Counted from the stretch's first letter, positions 9,339 through 19,121 are shown. The stretch: DNA of 64,000 nucleotides from Chryseobacterium indologenes (GCF_018362995.1 NZ_CP074372.1:930001-994000); one strand, 5' to 3'. The notes: generated by a model from the sequence alone, not told the origin. A program made the numbers and translations.

Positions 9339-10478
9339 TTATTTTGTAATATCTCTTCCGATAACTAGTCTCTGGATCTCAGAAGTACCTTCACCGATTG
9401 TACAAAGCTTAGAGTCTCTGTAGAACTTTTCAGCCGGGAAATCCTTTGTATAACCGTATCCTCCGAAGATCTGAACAGCATTGTTAGAAATTCTCACACA
9501 AGCTTCAGAAGCATACAGTTTTGCCATAGCTCCTTCTTTTGTCATTTTTTGTTTTGCATTTTTCAAGGTAGAAGCTCTTTGAATAAGAAGTTCAGCAGCA
9601 TCAATTTCTGTTGCCATATCTGCTAACATAAAGTTGATCGCCTGGAAATCTGCAATAGGCTTTCCGAACTGATGTCTCTCTTTTGCATATTTCAAAGCAG
9701 CTTTGTAAGCTCCTCTTGCAGTACCTAAGCTTAGAGCAGCGATAGAAATTCTACCACCATCCAATACTTTCATAGCCTGCTTGAAGCCTTCACCTACTTC
9801 ACCTAAACGGTGAGAATCCGGTACGCGTACATTATCAAAGATCAGTTCTGCGGTTTCAGAAGCACGCATTCCTAATTTATTTTCTTTTTTCCCGGAAGTA
9901 AACCCAGGCATTCCTTTTTCTAAAACAAAAGCTGTAGAGTTGTTCTTAGCACCTATTTCTCCTGTTCTTGTCATTACTACGGCAATATCTCCTGAAATAG
10001 CATGAGTGATAAAGTTTTTAGCTCCGTTGATAACCCATTCGTCACCATCTTTTACAGCGGTAGTAGACATTCCTCCTGAATCTGAGCCTGTATTGTGTTC
10101 TGTAAGTCCCCAAGCTCCGATTACTTTTCCGGAAGCCAGCTGAGGAAGCCATTTGTGTCTCTGCTCTTCATTTCCAAATTCATAGATATGGTTGGTGCAA
10201 AGAGAGTTGTGTGCTGCTACAGAAAGACCGATAGATGGGTCAACCTGAGAAATTTCATCCAGAATAGTCACATACTCATGATAACCTAAACCAGAACCTC
10301 CATATTGTTCAGGAACAACAATTCCCATAAAACCCATCTCACCTAACTGGTGGAATAAGTCTTTTGGAAAAGTCTGGCTTTCATCCCACTCCATAATGTT
10401 CGGTCTGATGTTCTTTTCTGCAAATTCTCTAGCCGTCTCCGCTATCATTTTGATGTTGTCAATAGTCTCTGTATTCAT
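9339..10478 (-). CDS. Acyl-CoA dehydrogenase
   Basis: 379 residues from ATG 10478; an in-frame ATG seven codons upstream (10499) is less like the family N-terminus. FAD enzyme making the first double bond in acyl-CoA oxidation. Seen: AWGLTEHNTGSDSGG (about 123-137), the FAD/substrate signature, and near the C-terminus QIFGGYGYTKDFPAEKFYRDSK followed by IGEGTSEIQRLVIGR, which includes the active-site Glu of the short/branched-chain group. Chain length cannot be told; butyryl- or isovaleryl-type is likely. Single-gene unit with its own terminator. Confidence 0.92.
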   Translation of the reverse strand: MNTETIDNIKMIAETAREFAEKNIRPNIMEWDESQTFPKDLFHQLGEMGFMGIVVPEQYGGSGLGYHEYVTILDEISQVDPSIGLSVAAHNSLCTNHIYEFGNEEQRHKWLPQLASGKVIGAWGLTEHNTGSDSGGMSTTAVKDGDEWVINGAKNFITHAISGDIAVVMTRTGEIGAKNNSTAFVLEKGMPGFTSGKKENKLGMRASETAELIFDNVRVPDSHRLGEVGEGFKQAMKVLDGGRISIAALSLGTARGAYKAALKYAKERHQFGKPIADFQAINFMLADMATEIDAAELLIQRASTLKNAKQKMTKEGAMAKLYASEACVRISNNAVQIFGGYGYTKDFPAEKFYRDSKLCTIGEGTSEIQRLVIGRDITK

Positions 10479-10669
10479 ATAATAATAGTTAGTGCCCAAA
10501 GATAACCAAATTGATGGAATGCTAAAATAAATTATTTCATTCGTAATATTTAAGCAGTAATGCGTTTAATTTTCAATTTTTTATATTTTCATAATTAATG
10601 TTTTCTTAATAAAATATTCAACCTTTTCCGTTTTTTATTTCACTATTTTAGTTCCCCAATTTTTAAGGC

Positions 10670-12583
10670 ATGAAAAAAATTTTACTTCCTATCATTTTAA
10701 TTTCATCATATATTTCTGCTCAGGCACCTGCCGGATATTATGACGGAACAGCTGGATTGACGGGGTACGCCCTGAAGTCGAAGCTGCACGATATTATTTC
10801 GTATAAAATGATCAACTGGCATTATGATGATCTGAAGATACTTTATAATCAGACTGATCTCGATAAATATTATGATCATGATGCTTCTAATACACAGTAC
10901 ATGCTGGATATTTATTCGGAAATACCTGCGGGACCTGATGCTTATGAATACAAATCAGATCAGTTAATAGCTGGTGCGTCCGGAGAAGGATTGGGTTATA
11001 ACAGAGAGCATATGATGCCTCAAAGTACATTCAGTACAAGCTCTTCTGTCAGTGATTACCCTATGTATTCGGATCTGAACTTCATTATTCCTGTTGATGC
11101 CTATATCAATCAGCGAAGGAATAATTATCCTTATGGAATAGGAAATAGTACCAATCATTATATTTTCAGCAATACTTCGAGGATGTCCAATGCTGCAATT
11201 CCGAATTATCCTTATACCGGAAGAGTTTACGAACCTATTAACGAATTTAAAGGAGATATTGCAAGAACCTTATTATATTTTGCCGTAAGATATGAAGGTA
11301 AACTGGGGTCGTTTAATACAGCTTATACTACATCAGCCAACTTAACACCGGCTACAGATCAGTGCCCGCTTGACGGAACCGAAGAAAGAGCTGTTGATCT
11401 TCCCTATGTTGCCATGCTGAAGCAATGGAGTGCTGCAGATCCTGTTTCGCAGAGAGAAATCGACAGGAATAATGCTATCTATACCATTCAGAAAAACAGA
11501 AATCCATTTATTGACCATCCTGAGTGGATTGATATGATCTGGTCTGAAACTCCTGATAATGTTGCTCCCACAGCTCCCGGCTCCCTGGTTTCAACGCAGC
11601 AGAATGCTTATTTTGTGAATCTGAACTGGACAGCTTCTCCTGATACCGATGTTTTAGGATACAGAATTTATATGAATGGCTCAGCAACACCTGTAGCTGT
11701 TACAAAAGGAACTTCCATAAGCATAGACCACCTGAGCCCGTCAACAACTTATACTTTTACTGTGAAAGCTTTTGATAAAGCATATCTGGAGTCTCCATTC
11801 AGTAATACAGTTACAGCTTCAACAATTGCTTCGGATTCATATGCTCCGGATCTTATGATTACAAAATATATATCAGGGACCAATACAGATTTCATTAAGA
11901 ATAACGCTCTGGAAATTGTTAATAAAACCGGACATGAGATTAATTTAAATAATTACAGAATTAATATTCAGTTTAAAAACAATTCTTCAGGAGCTATTTA
12001 CAATGGGGACACCTATGAACTGGAAGGTAAAGTTGGAAATAATGAAACTTTTGTTATTTTGAATCCAAAAGCTGCTTTATCATGCTATACCAATGGTCAG
12101 GCAAGATTTGTAACGGCTTCTGATCCTATGCTGTTTGCAGGACAAAACTATGTGGAACTTGCTTATAATAAAACGGTTACTATAGATGCTGTAGGCGTAA
12201 AATATACTACCAATAATAACGGAAATGTATCTTTATATAGAAAAAATACGGTTAATCAGCCGGCAAGTACTTTTAATATCAGTCAATGGGATTCTTATCC
12301 CTCCAATTACTGTCAGGATCTTGGCGGTACATTGTCGTCTTCGGAACTGATTACTTCTGCCAATGAATTTAAAATATACCCGAATCCGGTTTACGATGAT
12401 CTCTATGTAAGCGGAGCAACTGAACAGATAAAAACAGCTCGAATTATAGATCTTTCCGGAAAAGTAATTTACACAGAGAAAGATCCGTTCAGAAAGAAGA
12501 AAAGTATTTCAGTGCAGGGGATTCCGGCGGGAATTTATTTCTTGCAGCTTGACGATAAGGCCCATCAGTTTATTAAAAGATAG
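10670..12583 (+). CDS. Secreted endonuclease I with FN3 and T9SS sorting domain
   Basis: 637 residues with a signal peptide (about 1-18, ending ISAQA). The EndA/NucM nuclease domain spans roughly 25-290; its catalytic pattern is GYNREHMMPQS, with N111-R112-E113-H114. A fibronectin III domain follows (about 298-385). A region starting APDLMITKYISG and containing ALEIVNKTG (about 392-540) resembles lamin-tail domains often fused to such nucleases. The C-terminus (FKIYPNPVYDDLYVSG ... HQFIKR) is a type A sorting domain for type IX secretion. Probable role: extracellular DNA and RNA degradation for nutrients or biofilm turnover. Confidence 0.9.
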   Translation: MKKILLPIILISSYISAQAPAGYYDGTAGLTGYALKSKLHDIISYKMINWHYDDLKILYNQTDLDKYYDHDASNTQYMLDIYSEIPAGPDAYEYKSDQLIAGASGEGLGYNREHMMPQSTFSTSSSVSDYPMYSDLNFIIPVDAYINQRRNNYPYGIGNSTNHYIFSNTSRMSNAAIPNYPYTGRVYEPINEFKGDIARTLLYFAVRYEGKLGSFNTAYTTSANLTPATDQCPLDGTEERAVDLPYVAMLKQWSAADPVSQREIDRNNAIYTIQKNRNPFIDHPEWIDMIWSETPDNVAPTAPGSLVSTQQNAYFVNLNWTASPDTDVLGYRIYMNGSATPVAVTKGTSISIDHLSPSTTYTFTVKAFDKAYLESPFSNTVTASTIASDSYAPDLMITKYISGTNTDFIKNNALEIVNKTGHEINLNNYRINIQFKNNSSGAIYNGDTYELEGKVGNNETFVILNPKAALSCYTNGQARFVTASDPMLFAGQNYVELAYNKTVTIDAVGVKYTTNNNGNVSLYRKNTVNQPASTFNISQWDSYPSNYCQDLGGTLSSSELITSANEFKIYPNPVYDDLYVSGATEQIKTARIIDLSGKVIYTEKDPFRKKKSISVQGIPAGIYFLQLDDKAHQFIKR

Positions 12584-12744
12584 AGTATGAGTGGATAGCA
12601 GAAAATAGTTTCTTGCTTAAAAATAAAGTGAAAAATGTAGAGTTAAAGTAAATGTAATGATAAAAATTTCATCAGTTTTTTGCATTTTCATAAATTTAAG
12701 TTTTTCATTAAAAGCCTAAAAACCTTATGGTTACTGCATAATCG

Positions 12745-12827
12745 ATATAAGCAGATTCACTAATAATCAATATCTATAAGTGTTTCTGCTTATATTTTTT
12801 ATTTATAAGTAATTATGCTTATATTTG
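12745..12827 (+). promoter_or_regulatory. satD promoter with repeated ATAAG/CTTAT operator half-sites
   Basis: ATATAAGCAGA (12745-12755) and TCTGCTTATAT (12785-12795) form a perfect 11-bp inverted repeat. More half-sites lie at 12776 (ATAAGTG), 12805 (ATAAG) and 12816-12822 (TGCTTAT). The last merges into a -7 box, TATATTTG (12820-12827). With the usual Bacteroidota spacing, transcription would start at the satD ATG itself. SatD has its own HTH, so autoregulation is a reasonable inference. Confidence 0.55.
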
Positions 12828-12831
12828 CAGT

Positions 12832-13437
12832 ATGATAGCGGTCATTACCGGTGATATTATAAATTCACAGCATGCGGACACTGAAGTTTGGATTACCAGA
12901 CTTAAAAATCTTCTCGAAAGATGGGGAAGCGCTCCTGGCACATGGGAAATCTACAGGGGAGATGAGTTCCAGTTCAAATGCAATATTGATGACGTTTTCT
13001 GGCGGTTTCTAGCCATAAAATCTCTTATTAAAAGTCTGGAAAATTTAGATGTAAGGATGGCCATAGGTATTGGTGAAGAAAGTTTCTCATCTGAGAAAAT
13101 CACAGAATCCAATGGTACGGCCTATGTACATTCCGGAAGACTGCTTAATGACCTTAAAAATGACGGGCACACTGTTGCCATCAAAACATCCAGCGACCCT
13201 GTGGACAGGGATCTTAATATCCTGTTGAAATGGTCTTCCAAAGATTTTGACAACTGGACTATGGCTACGGCAGAGATCATTCATGAAATGATCATGAATC
13301 AGGATATTACCCAGGAAGATCTTGCTAAAAGATTTGCTATTTCACAGTCTTCTGTAAGCCAGAGGCTGAAGCGAGCCAACTATGAGCTCATCGTGGAAAC
13401 CAACCAGTATTTCAGAAAGAAAATCTCAGAACTATAG
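12832..13437 (+). CDS. SatD family protein
   Basis: 201 residues. The N-terminus MIAVITGDIINS is the SatD family hallmark and fixes the start. Residues ~1-140 form the conserved SatD core; residues ~155-201 contain a helix-turn-helix (ITQEDLAKRFAISQSSVSQRLKRANYE). The family is named after a Streptococcus acid-tolerance locus, but its biochemical role is unclear; a nucleotide-binding regulator is plausible. The stop lies 2 bp before the DUF3307 gene, and SatD-DUF3307 pairs are a recurring arrangement. The mRNA may be leaderless. Confidence 0.85.
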   Translation: MIAVITGDIINSQHADTEVWITRLKNLLERWGSAPGTWEIYRGDEFQFKCNIDDVFWRFLAIKSLIKSLENLDVRMAIGIGEESFSSEKITESNGTAYVHSGRLLNDLKNDGHTVAIKTSSDPVDRDLNILLKWSSKDFDNWTMATAEIIHEMIMNQDITQEDLAKRFAISQSSVSQRLKRANYELIVETNQYFRKKISEL

Positions 13438-13439
13438 GC

Positions 13440-14135
13440 ATGATCTTTATCAAACTCATATTGGCACATCTACTCGGAGATTTTATACTTCAGCCAAATT
13501 CATGGGTTGCAGATAAGGAGAACTATAAACTAAAAAGTAAGTTTTTATACCTTCATGTTCTGATTCACACAGCATTAAGCCTTATTTTCCTTTGGGATCT
13601 GAAACTTTGGTGGGTAGCCGCTTTGGTGGGGATTACTCATTTCATTATTGATGCTGCCAAACTGACATTTCAAAATGTAAAGACTAAAAAAAGATGGTTT
13701 TTCATTGATCAGTTGCTGCATGTTCTTGTAATTATCGGAGTTTCATTTTATTTCCAGGAATTCAGCTTTGGATTTTTACAGAATCAGGAATTTTTAAAGA
13801 TACTTATGGCAGCGTTGTTTTTAACGAAACCCGCATCTATTTTTATCAAAATCTTATTGTCATCATGGACACCTGCTCCGGATGGCCCAAACACTATTCA
13901 AACCGAATCTTTATCAAGTGCCGGAAAATATATCGGAATTTTAGAACGTCTGCTGGTCTTCACTTTTATCATGGTGAACCACTGGGAAGGCGTAGGTTTC
14001 ATGGTGGCTGCCAAATCTGTTTTCAGGTTCAGCGACCTTGCACAGGCAAAACAGAGAAAACTTACAGAATATGTATTAATTGGTACGCTGCTGAGTTTTG
14101 GACTGGCTGTCTTAACGGGAATAATTATAAAATAA
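13440..14135 (+). CDS. DUF3307 integral membrane protein
   Basis: 231 residues with about six hydrophobic helices. The start MIFIKLILAHLLGDFILQP is the DUF3307 signature, and the family HLIHT-like and THFIIDAAK motifs follow (HVLIHTALS about 39-47, THFIIDAAKL about 66-75). No enzymatic role is established for the family. Tight linkage with satD suggests that SatD regulates or partners it in a membrane or stress function. Confidence 0.85.
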   Translation: MIFIKLILAHLLGDFILQPNSWVADKENYKLKSKFLYLHVLIHTALSLIFLWDLKLWWVAALVGITHFIIDAAKLTFQNVKTKKRWFFIDQLLHVLVIIGVSFYFQEFSFGFLQNQEFLKILMAALFLTKPASIFIKILLSSWTPAPDGPNTIQTESLSSAGKYIGILERLLVFTFIMVNHWEGVGFMVAAKSVFRFSDLAQAKQRKLTEYVLIGTLLSFGLAVLTGIIIK

Positions 14136-14171
14136 ATCAATAAATCTAACTACAATTTAGAAAGTAAAATT

Positions 14172-14894
14172 ATGAGTCAAAAGAAAGAAATGTTGTACGA
14201 GGGGAAAGCAAAACAGGTATTTGCAACCGATAATCCTGATGAAGTAGTAGTACGTTTCAAAGACGATGCTACAGCATTTAACGCTCAAAAGAAAGGTCAG
14301 GTTGATCTTAAAGGGGAAATGAACAACGCCATCACAACCCTTATTTTTGAATACTTAAATGAAAAAGGAATCAAAACTCATTTCATCAAACAATTGGACG
14401 AAAGAGAGCAGTTGGTAAGAAAAGTATCTATCATTCCTTTGGAAATGGTGGTAAGAAACTACTCTGCAGGAAGCATGGCACAAAGATTAGGAGTTGAAGA
14501 AGGAATCAAATCTCCGGTAACCATCTTCGATATTTGCTACAAAAAAGACGAATTGGGAGATCCGCTTATCAATGATCACCACGCTGTTTTCTTAGGAGCT
14601 GCTACTTACGAAGAGCTTGACGAAATGTATGAATTGACTTCGGATATCAATGAGATCCTTATCGACCTTTTTGATAAAATCAATATCATCCTTGTAGATT
14701 TCAAAATCGAATTAGGTAAAACTTCTGAAGGTGAAATTATCCTTGCTGACGAGATTTCTCCGGATACCTGCAGACTTTGGGACAAAGATACTATGAAGAA
14801 GCTTGACAAAGATAGATTCAGAAGAGACTTAGGAGAAGTTACTGAGGCTTATGTAGAAATCTATAACCGTCTTAAAAATCTTTTACAGAAATAA
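14172..14894 (+). CDS. purC: SAICAR synthetase
   Basis: 240 residues. It joins CAIR and aspartate using ATP in purine synthesis. Family motifs: [10 protein letters not shown] at the start (ATP loop), [14 protein letters not shown] (about 26-39), [15 protein letters not shown] (about 95-109), and [17 protein letters not shown] (about 191-207), which holds the SAICAR synthetase signature. purF lies 126 bp downstream on the same strand, so the two purine genes may share a transcript. Confidence 0.97.
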   Translation: MSQKKEMLYEGKAKQVFATDNPDEVVVRFKDDATAFNAQKKGQVDLKGEMNNAITTLIFEYLNEKGIKTHFIKQLDEREQLVRKVSIIPLEMVVRNYSAGSMAQRLGVEEGIKSPVTIFDICYKKDELGDPLINDHHAVFLGAATYEELDEMYELTSDINEILIDLFDKINIILVDFKIELGKTSEGEIILADEISPDTCRLWDKDTMKKLDKDRFRRDLGEVTEAYVEIYNRLKNLLQK

Positions 14895-14960
14895 GCTTTC
14901 AGAGAAGGGTTATTATTCTGAAAACAATTTGTTATTTAAAACAAAAATTAAAAACTGAAG

Positions 14961-15010
14961 TTAACTTAGACTAATTTCTAACATCTAATATCTAACTTCT
15001 AATCATTAGA
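14961..15010 (+). repeat. Low-complexity intergenic word repeat
   Basis: Between purC and purF the sequence is a run of near-identical 8-10 nt units of the type TCTAAC(A/T)T: TTTCTAACATCTAATATC followed by TAACTTCTAATCATTA. Similar word-like intergenic tracts occur at 24097, 24221, 25043, 28457, 28553 and 37407. Confidence 0.55.
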
Positions 15011-15020
15011 AAAAATAGAA

Positions 15021-16520
15021 ATGAAAAGTTTAGACATTCATAAAAGTGAATATTTAAAACAGTTTGAAACCCAGACTTACGGAAGAAATCTTTTCAGAAC
15101 TCAGGAAGAGGAAAGACTGGATGCTCCCAACGAAGAATGTGGGATCTTCGGATTGTATTCGGATAATGATCTGGATACTTTCTCTCTTTCACAGTTCGGG
15201 CTTTTTGCATTACAGCACAGAGGTCAGGAAGCTTGTGGTATCTCCGTTTTAAAAGACGGAAGAATCACCAATATGAAAGATGAAGGGCTGGTTTTAGATG
15301 TTTATAAAGAAATTCAGGAACCTGAAACTTTTATGGGAAATTCTGCAATTGGGCATACCCGTTATACCACTGCAGGAGATAAAAAGAAATATAATTTCCA
15401 GCCATTTTTCGCGAAAAACGAATATGACCAGATTATACTTTCTATAGCACACAACGGTAACCTTACCAATGCGAAAGAATTAAAAGAGGAATTAGAGGCG
15501 GAAGGCGTAGTTTTCAGAGCTACATCTGATTCTGAGGTAATCCTTAGACTGATCCAGAAAAACCTTGATTTAGGCCTTCGCGGAGCTATTAAAGCAACGA
15601 TGGAAAAGATCGAGGGAGCTTATTCCGTGGTGGGAATGACAAGAAATAAGTTCTTTGCATTCAGAGACTTCAACGGAATCCGTCCATTAGTTTTAGGAGC
15701 TATCGATGAAAGATCTTATGTAGTAGCTTCAGAATCTGTGGCATTGGATGCTGTAGGAGCTCAATATGTACGTGATATCCTTCCTGGTGAGATCATTTAT
15801 ACCAATGAAAACGAACCTGGAAAACTTCATTCTTATATGATGGATGAGGCGAAAGGAAAGCAGAGAATCTGTTCTTTTGAATATATTTATTTTGCAAGAC
15901 CTGACTCTACTTTAGAAAACATCAATGTATACGAAATCAGAGAAAAATCTGGGGAGAAAATCTGGGAACAGGCTCCTGTAGAGGCTGATCTGGTTATTGG
16001 AGTTCCGGATTCCGGAGTTCCTGCTGCCATTGGGTTCTCTAAAGCTTCAGGAATCCCTTTCCGTCCTGTTTTGATTAAAAACAGATATATCGGAAGAAGC
16101 TTCATTGTTCCTACACAGGAAATGAGAGAAAGGGTAGTGAACCTTAAACTGAACCCGATCATCTCTGAGATGAAGGATAAAAGAGTAGTGATCATTGATG
16201 ATTCTATCGTTCGAGGGACAACATCTAAGAGACTTGTTAAAATTCTAAAAGATGCAGGAGTAAAGGAAATCCACTTTAGAAGTGTTTCTCCCCCAATCAT
16301 TGCACCATGTTATCTGGGAATTGATACTCCGTCTAAAGATGATCTGATCTCTGCCAACATGACGACAGAAGAACTTAAAAATTATTTAGGAGTAGATTCC
16401 CTGGAGTTTTTAAGCATAGATAACCTGAAAACCATTTTAGGGTCTGCCAATCACTGTTTCGGATGCTTTACAGAAGAATATCCTGTAGGAAAAGGAGAAG
16501 AGGTAGATTTATTCAATTAA
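15021..16520 (+). CDS. purF: Amidophosphoribosyltransferase, Fe-S type
   Basis: 499 residues. First step of purine synthesis: PRPP plus glutamine gives phosphoribosylamine. Cys40 in EECGIFG would be the N-terminal nucleophile after removal of a ~39-residue propeptide, long compared with the 11 residues of B. subtilis. The PRPP-binding motif VVIIDDSIVRGTTSKR is around 394-409. Cysteines in RICSFEY, APCYLG and HCFGCFTEE match the four ligands of the B. subtilis-type [4Fe-4S] cluster. A strong terminator follows. Confidence 0.96.
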   Translation: MKSLDIHKSEYLKQFETQTYGRNLFRTQEEERLDAPNEECGIFGLYSDNDLDTFSLSQFGLFALQHRGQEACGISVLKDGRITNMKDEGLVLDVYKEIQEPETFMGNSAIGHTRYTTAGDKKKYNFQPFFAKNEYDQIILSIAHNGNLTNAKELKEELEAEGVVFRATSDSEVILRLIQKNLDLGLRGAIKATMEKIEGAYSVVGMTRNKFFAFRDFNGIRPLVLGAIDERSYVVASESVALDAVGAQYVRDILPGEIIYTNENEPGKLHSYMMDEAKGKQRICSFEYIYFARPDSTLENINVYEIREKSGEKIWEQAPVEADLVIGVPDSGVPAAIGFSKASGIPFRPVLIKNRYIGRSFIVPTQEMRERVVNLKLNPIISEMKDKRVVIIDDSIVRGTTSKRLVKILKDAGVKEIHFRSVSPPIIAPCYLGIDTPSKDDLISANMTTEELKNYLGVDSLEFLSIDNLKTILGSANHCFGCFTEEYPVGKGEEVDLFN

Positions 16521-16545
16521 TCTCTTTATTAAAATCATAAAAAAC

Positions 16546-16576
16546 AAAAGAGCCGGGTATAACCTGGCTCTTTTTT
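16546..16576 (+). terminator. Terminator after purF
   Basis: AAGAGCCGGGT pairs with CCTGGCTCTT around ATAA (G-T pairs tolerated), then TTTTTT. Confidence 0.88.
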
Positions 16577-16660
16577 CTTATAAATGTAGCAGAAGCTTAA
16601 TATTCCTGTATCATACAATATACAATAGAGTTTTAATTTTGTCTGATTAAAACTTAGGAT

Positions 16661-17608
16661 ATGAAAAACGCATTTTTCACGGGTATTTTTCTGGTATTTA
16701 CCCAGTTTTACGCTTCACAATCTTTCGATAAACAGGCACATCGTGGAGGGAAATCTCTTTACCCGGAAAATACCATCCCGGCAATGAAAAATGCTTTAAA
16801 AATGAATATAACGACCCTGGAAATGGATCTGGCTATCACAAAGGACAAAAAGGTTATTCTTTCCCATGATGCTTTCCTTTCGCCAGAATTGGTTACCAAG
16901 CCGGATGGAACCTACATTCCAAAAGACTCAGGTTTTTATTATAAAATCTATGAAATGTCTTACGCAAAGATTAAGACATTTGATGTAGGTTTAAAAAAAC
17001 TGAGCAATTATCCTGATCAAACGAAAATGAAGGCTCAAAAACCTTTGTTTTCAGATGTAATAGATGCATGTGAAGCCTATGCCCGTGAGTTAAAAAGACC
17101 ATTACCTTTTTATAATATAGAAACAAAGACACGTCCTTTCTCTGATAACATATTTCATCCTGAGCCCAAAGAATTTGTAGATCTGATGATGAAGATTATT
17201 ATAGAGAAAAAGATTCAGGACAGATTGATTATCCAGTCTTTTGATCCCAGAACACTGGAAATCCTTCATAAAAAATATCCTAAAATAATGACCGCTCTTC
17301 TGGTTGAAAAAGTAGATGATAAAAAGCTGGCTCAGCAACAGTCTTATTTTAAAAACATTCCTGTTGAGAAATTCAAAATGTATCCCGATCATTTGAGCGG
17401 AGTAGCAGGAGATATGAAATTTTTGAGTTTTACCCCTGACATTTACAGTCCCGAACATAATCTTGTAACACCACAATTAATACAGGAATGTCACGCATTA
17501 GGAATGAAAGTGATCCCATGGACCGTAAATACAAAAGAAAGATTGAAGGAATTAAAGGATATGGGAATAGACGGAGTAATCAGCGATGATCCCAGAATAT
17601 ATATTTGA
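16661..17608 (+). CDS. Secreted glycerophosphodiester phosphodiesterase
   Basis: 315 residues. Signal peptide about 1-19 (core FFTGIFLVFTQF, cleavage near YASQS). The GDPD fold begins HRGGKSLYPENTIPAMKNAL (about 27-46), with the catalytic H-R and E-N; EMDLAITKDKKVILSHD (about 54-70) provides the metal ligands and second His; QSFDPRTLEIL and PWTVN...DGVISDDP lie near the end. It cleaves glycerophosphodiesters to glycerol-3-phosphate plus alcohol in the periplasm or outside the cell. No glycerophosphate transporter gene is adjacent. Confidence 0.92.
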   Translation: MKNAFFTGIFLVFTQFYASQSFDKQAHRGGKSLYPENTIPAMKNALKMNITTLEMDLAITKDKKVILSHDAFLSPELVTKPDGTYIPKDSGFYYKIYEMSYAKIKTFDVGLKKLSNYPDQTKMKAQKPLFSDVIDACEAYARELKRPLPFYNIETKTRPFSDNIFHPEPKEFVDLMMKIIIEKKIQDRLIIQSFDPRTLEILHKKYPKIMTALLVEKVDDKKLAQQQSYFKNIPVEKFKMYPDHLSGVAGDMKFLSFTPDIYSPEHNLVTPQLIQECHALGMKVIPWTVNTKERLKELKDMGIDGVISDDPRIYI

Positions 17609-17627
17609 ATAGATTCTTTTTAAATAT

Positions 17628-17659
17628 AAATAGCCGGAAGAAAAATCTTCCGACTATTT
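17628..17659. terminator. Bidirectional terminator between convergent genes
   Basis: AAATAGCCGGAAG (17628-17640) against CTTCCGACTATTT (17647-17659), one G-T pair. It serves the phosphodiesterase and the minus-strand porin-like gene ending at 17705. Confidence 0.85.
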
Positions 17660-17704
17660 TATGCGTGCAGGTTAATGCACTTAGGTTAAAAAATTGGTTT
17701 TTAA

Positions 17705-18412
17705 TTAGAACTTATAGTTCAAACCTAACTGAAATACTCTGTTGTTGTTTTCAGCAGCAGGTCTGCTCTTATCAATTTTAGTTAAGCTGTTTACGTATCT
17801 TGCACTTACACCAATGTTGGAAGTGATATCATACCCTAAACCAAGACCCAATCCGAAATTGAATTTGTTGATCATATCTTTGTCGATATCCTGAGAGTTT
17901 GAACTTGCAGTAGTTGTAGTAATACCTCCTGTAGTACTTGCTACAGTAGATTCTGATTTGTTTTTACCATTAAGGAAATAACTGAATTCTGGTCCTGCTT
18001 CAATATAAAACTTATCGATAGGTCTCATTTGAACCATTAATGGAACTGAAATGTAGTTCATTTGCACTCTGCTCTGTACTTTAGTCTTTACGTTTGTAAC
18101 GCCATTGTCAGTTTCTGTAGAATACATTACATCTTTAGCCCCCATTTGGTTGAATAATACCTCTGGTTGGAAACTGAATTGTTTTGAAATTGGAATATTA
18201 ACGAATGCACCTGCATGGAAACCTAGTTGCTGAGTATTGATCCCAAATTTCTGCTGACTGAAGTAAGAAGAGTTTCCCCCTGCTTTAATCCCGAATCTAA
18301 CGGGTTGAACATCGTTTTTTAGTGGTGATGCATTTACTGTTTTTGTTTCTGTCTCTTGAGCGAAAGCTAATGTACCAGCAGTTAATGCTAATCCTAAAAA
18401 TAACTTCTTCAT
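17705..18412 (-). CDS. Outer-membrane beta-barrel protein, tandem paralogue 1
   Basis: 235 residues. Signal peptide MKKLFLGLALTAGTLAFAQ. The body has alternating beta strands of the porin type found in OMP_b-brl_2 proteins: VRFGIKAGGNSS, VNIPISKQFSFQPEVLF, YIEAGPEFSYFL, FNFGLGLGLGYDI, and a terminal FQLGLNYKF ending in Phe, as needed for barrel assembly. A Ser/Thr-rich insert near 150-170 is specific to this copy. Four such paralogues lie in tandem up to 21488. Function in transport or adhesion is unknown. Confidence 0.88.
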   Translation of the reverse strand: MKKLFLGLALTAGTLAFAQETETKTVNASPLKNDVQPVRFGIKAGGNSSYFSQQKFGINTQQLGFHAGAFVNIPISKQFSFQPEVLFNQMGAKDVMYSTETDNGVTNVKTKVQSRVQMNYISVPLMVQMRPIDKFYIEAGPEFSYFLNGKNKSESTVASTTGGITTTTASSNSQDIDKDMINKFNFGLGLGLGYDITSNIGVSARYVNSLTKIDKSRPAAENNNRVFQLGLNYKF

Positions 18413-18478
18413 AATTTTATTTTTTTAATTTTACTATTTGTGTGTCGGATGATTTCTCAATCAGACTCCAATTATTTT

Positions 18479-18494
18479 GCAAATTGCTTGCCAA
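18479..18494 (-). promoter_or_regulatory. Sigma-54-like promoter of OMP paralogue 1
   Basis: The minus strand reads TTGGCAAGCAATTTGC. GG and GC are exactly 12 bases apart, the -24/-12 spacing of RpoN promoters (consensus TTGGCACG-N4-TTGC). The predicted start at about 18467 gives a ~55-nt leader. Confidence 0.6.
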
Positions 18495-18849
18495 AGTTGA
18501 AAAATGCCTGTTTAAAGGGGTTTTGGAGAGGTTTTTCAGAAAGTTTTTTTTAATCATTTATCCCTTTTTAATGAATAAATGTATTCCAAACGGACTATTT
18601 TATGAAAAGAGTTGAAGAGTTAAAAAAAATTACTGTAGATAATTGAAATGATAAAAAATTTAAAAGCAGAAGCTGTTTTATAAATAAAATAGAGTAGTAA
18701 AACCATTCCAGAACCTGAAATTAAAAATCAGACCATTATAAATCTGGTATCGTTTTGAAAATAATAAATATCCCCATTTAAAGTTTTATTTTTTATTTAT
18801 GGTGAGAAAACATCTGCCATAAAGGGAGGAGTGTTAAAAATCATACAAT

Positions 18850-19111
18850 AAGCGAAAAAGTCAGGCTTAAACTAATAAACCTGACTTTTTCTATTGAAAT
18901 CAAAATGTATCTAATTATTGAACAAAATACATACCTGTATGCTGCCTTGCATTCTAGTGTTAACCAACTCAATGCTGTTCCCGTTAAAAGTTTATAATGG
19001 TAATAGTTACGTTTGAGTATTAAAATTCAATTGATTGATCAACTGAACCAATACCTGTTTCATTGTAAAAACGGAATCATACGTTGGATTTCCGGAATAG
19101 AGTACAATCAT
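18850..19111 (-). ncRNA. Candidate orphan transcript inside the porin array
   Basis: A sigma-54-like element at 19122-19137 points leftward. About 250 bp later a strong hairpin, GAAAAAGTCAGG (18854-18865) with CCTGACTTTTTC (18880-18891), ends the unit, but no annotated gene lies between. The only minus-strand frame I see is a 34-codon ORF from ATG 19111 to 19007 (MIVLYSGNPTYD...), with a possible inner start at 19063. It could be a small RNA, a small-peptide mRNA, or the shell of a lost fifth porin gene. Confidence 0.4.
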
Positions 19112-19121
19112 TACTCAATAC

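Noticed and set aside
9242..9341. Minus-strand peptide after the acyl-CoA dehydrogenase (NKSFNPNTNGQPRNKVHGLY...)
   Set aside because: It looks protein-like, but the frame has no start codon and a stop lies a few codons upstream; at most a gene remnant.
12584..12744. Possible small gene between endonuclease I and satD
   Set aside because: No start codon with more than a few sense codons; AT-rich spacer only.
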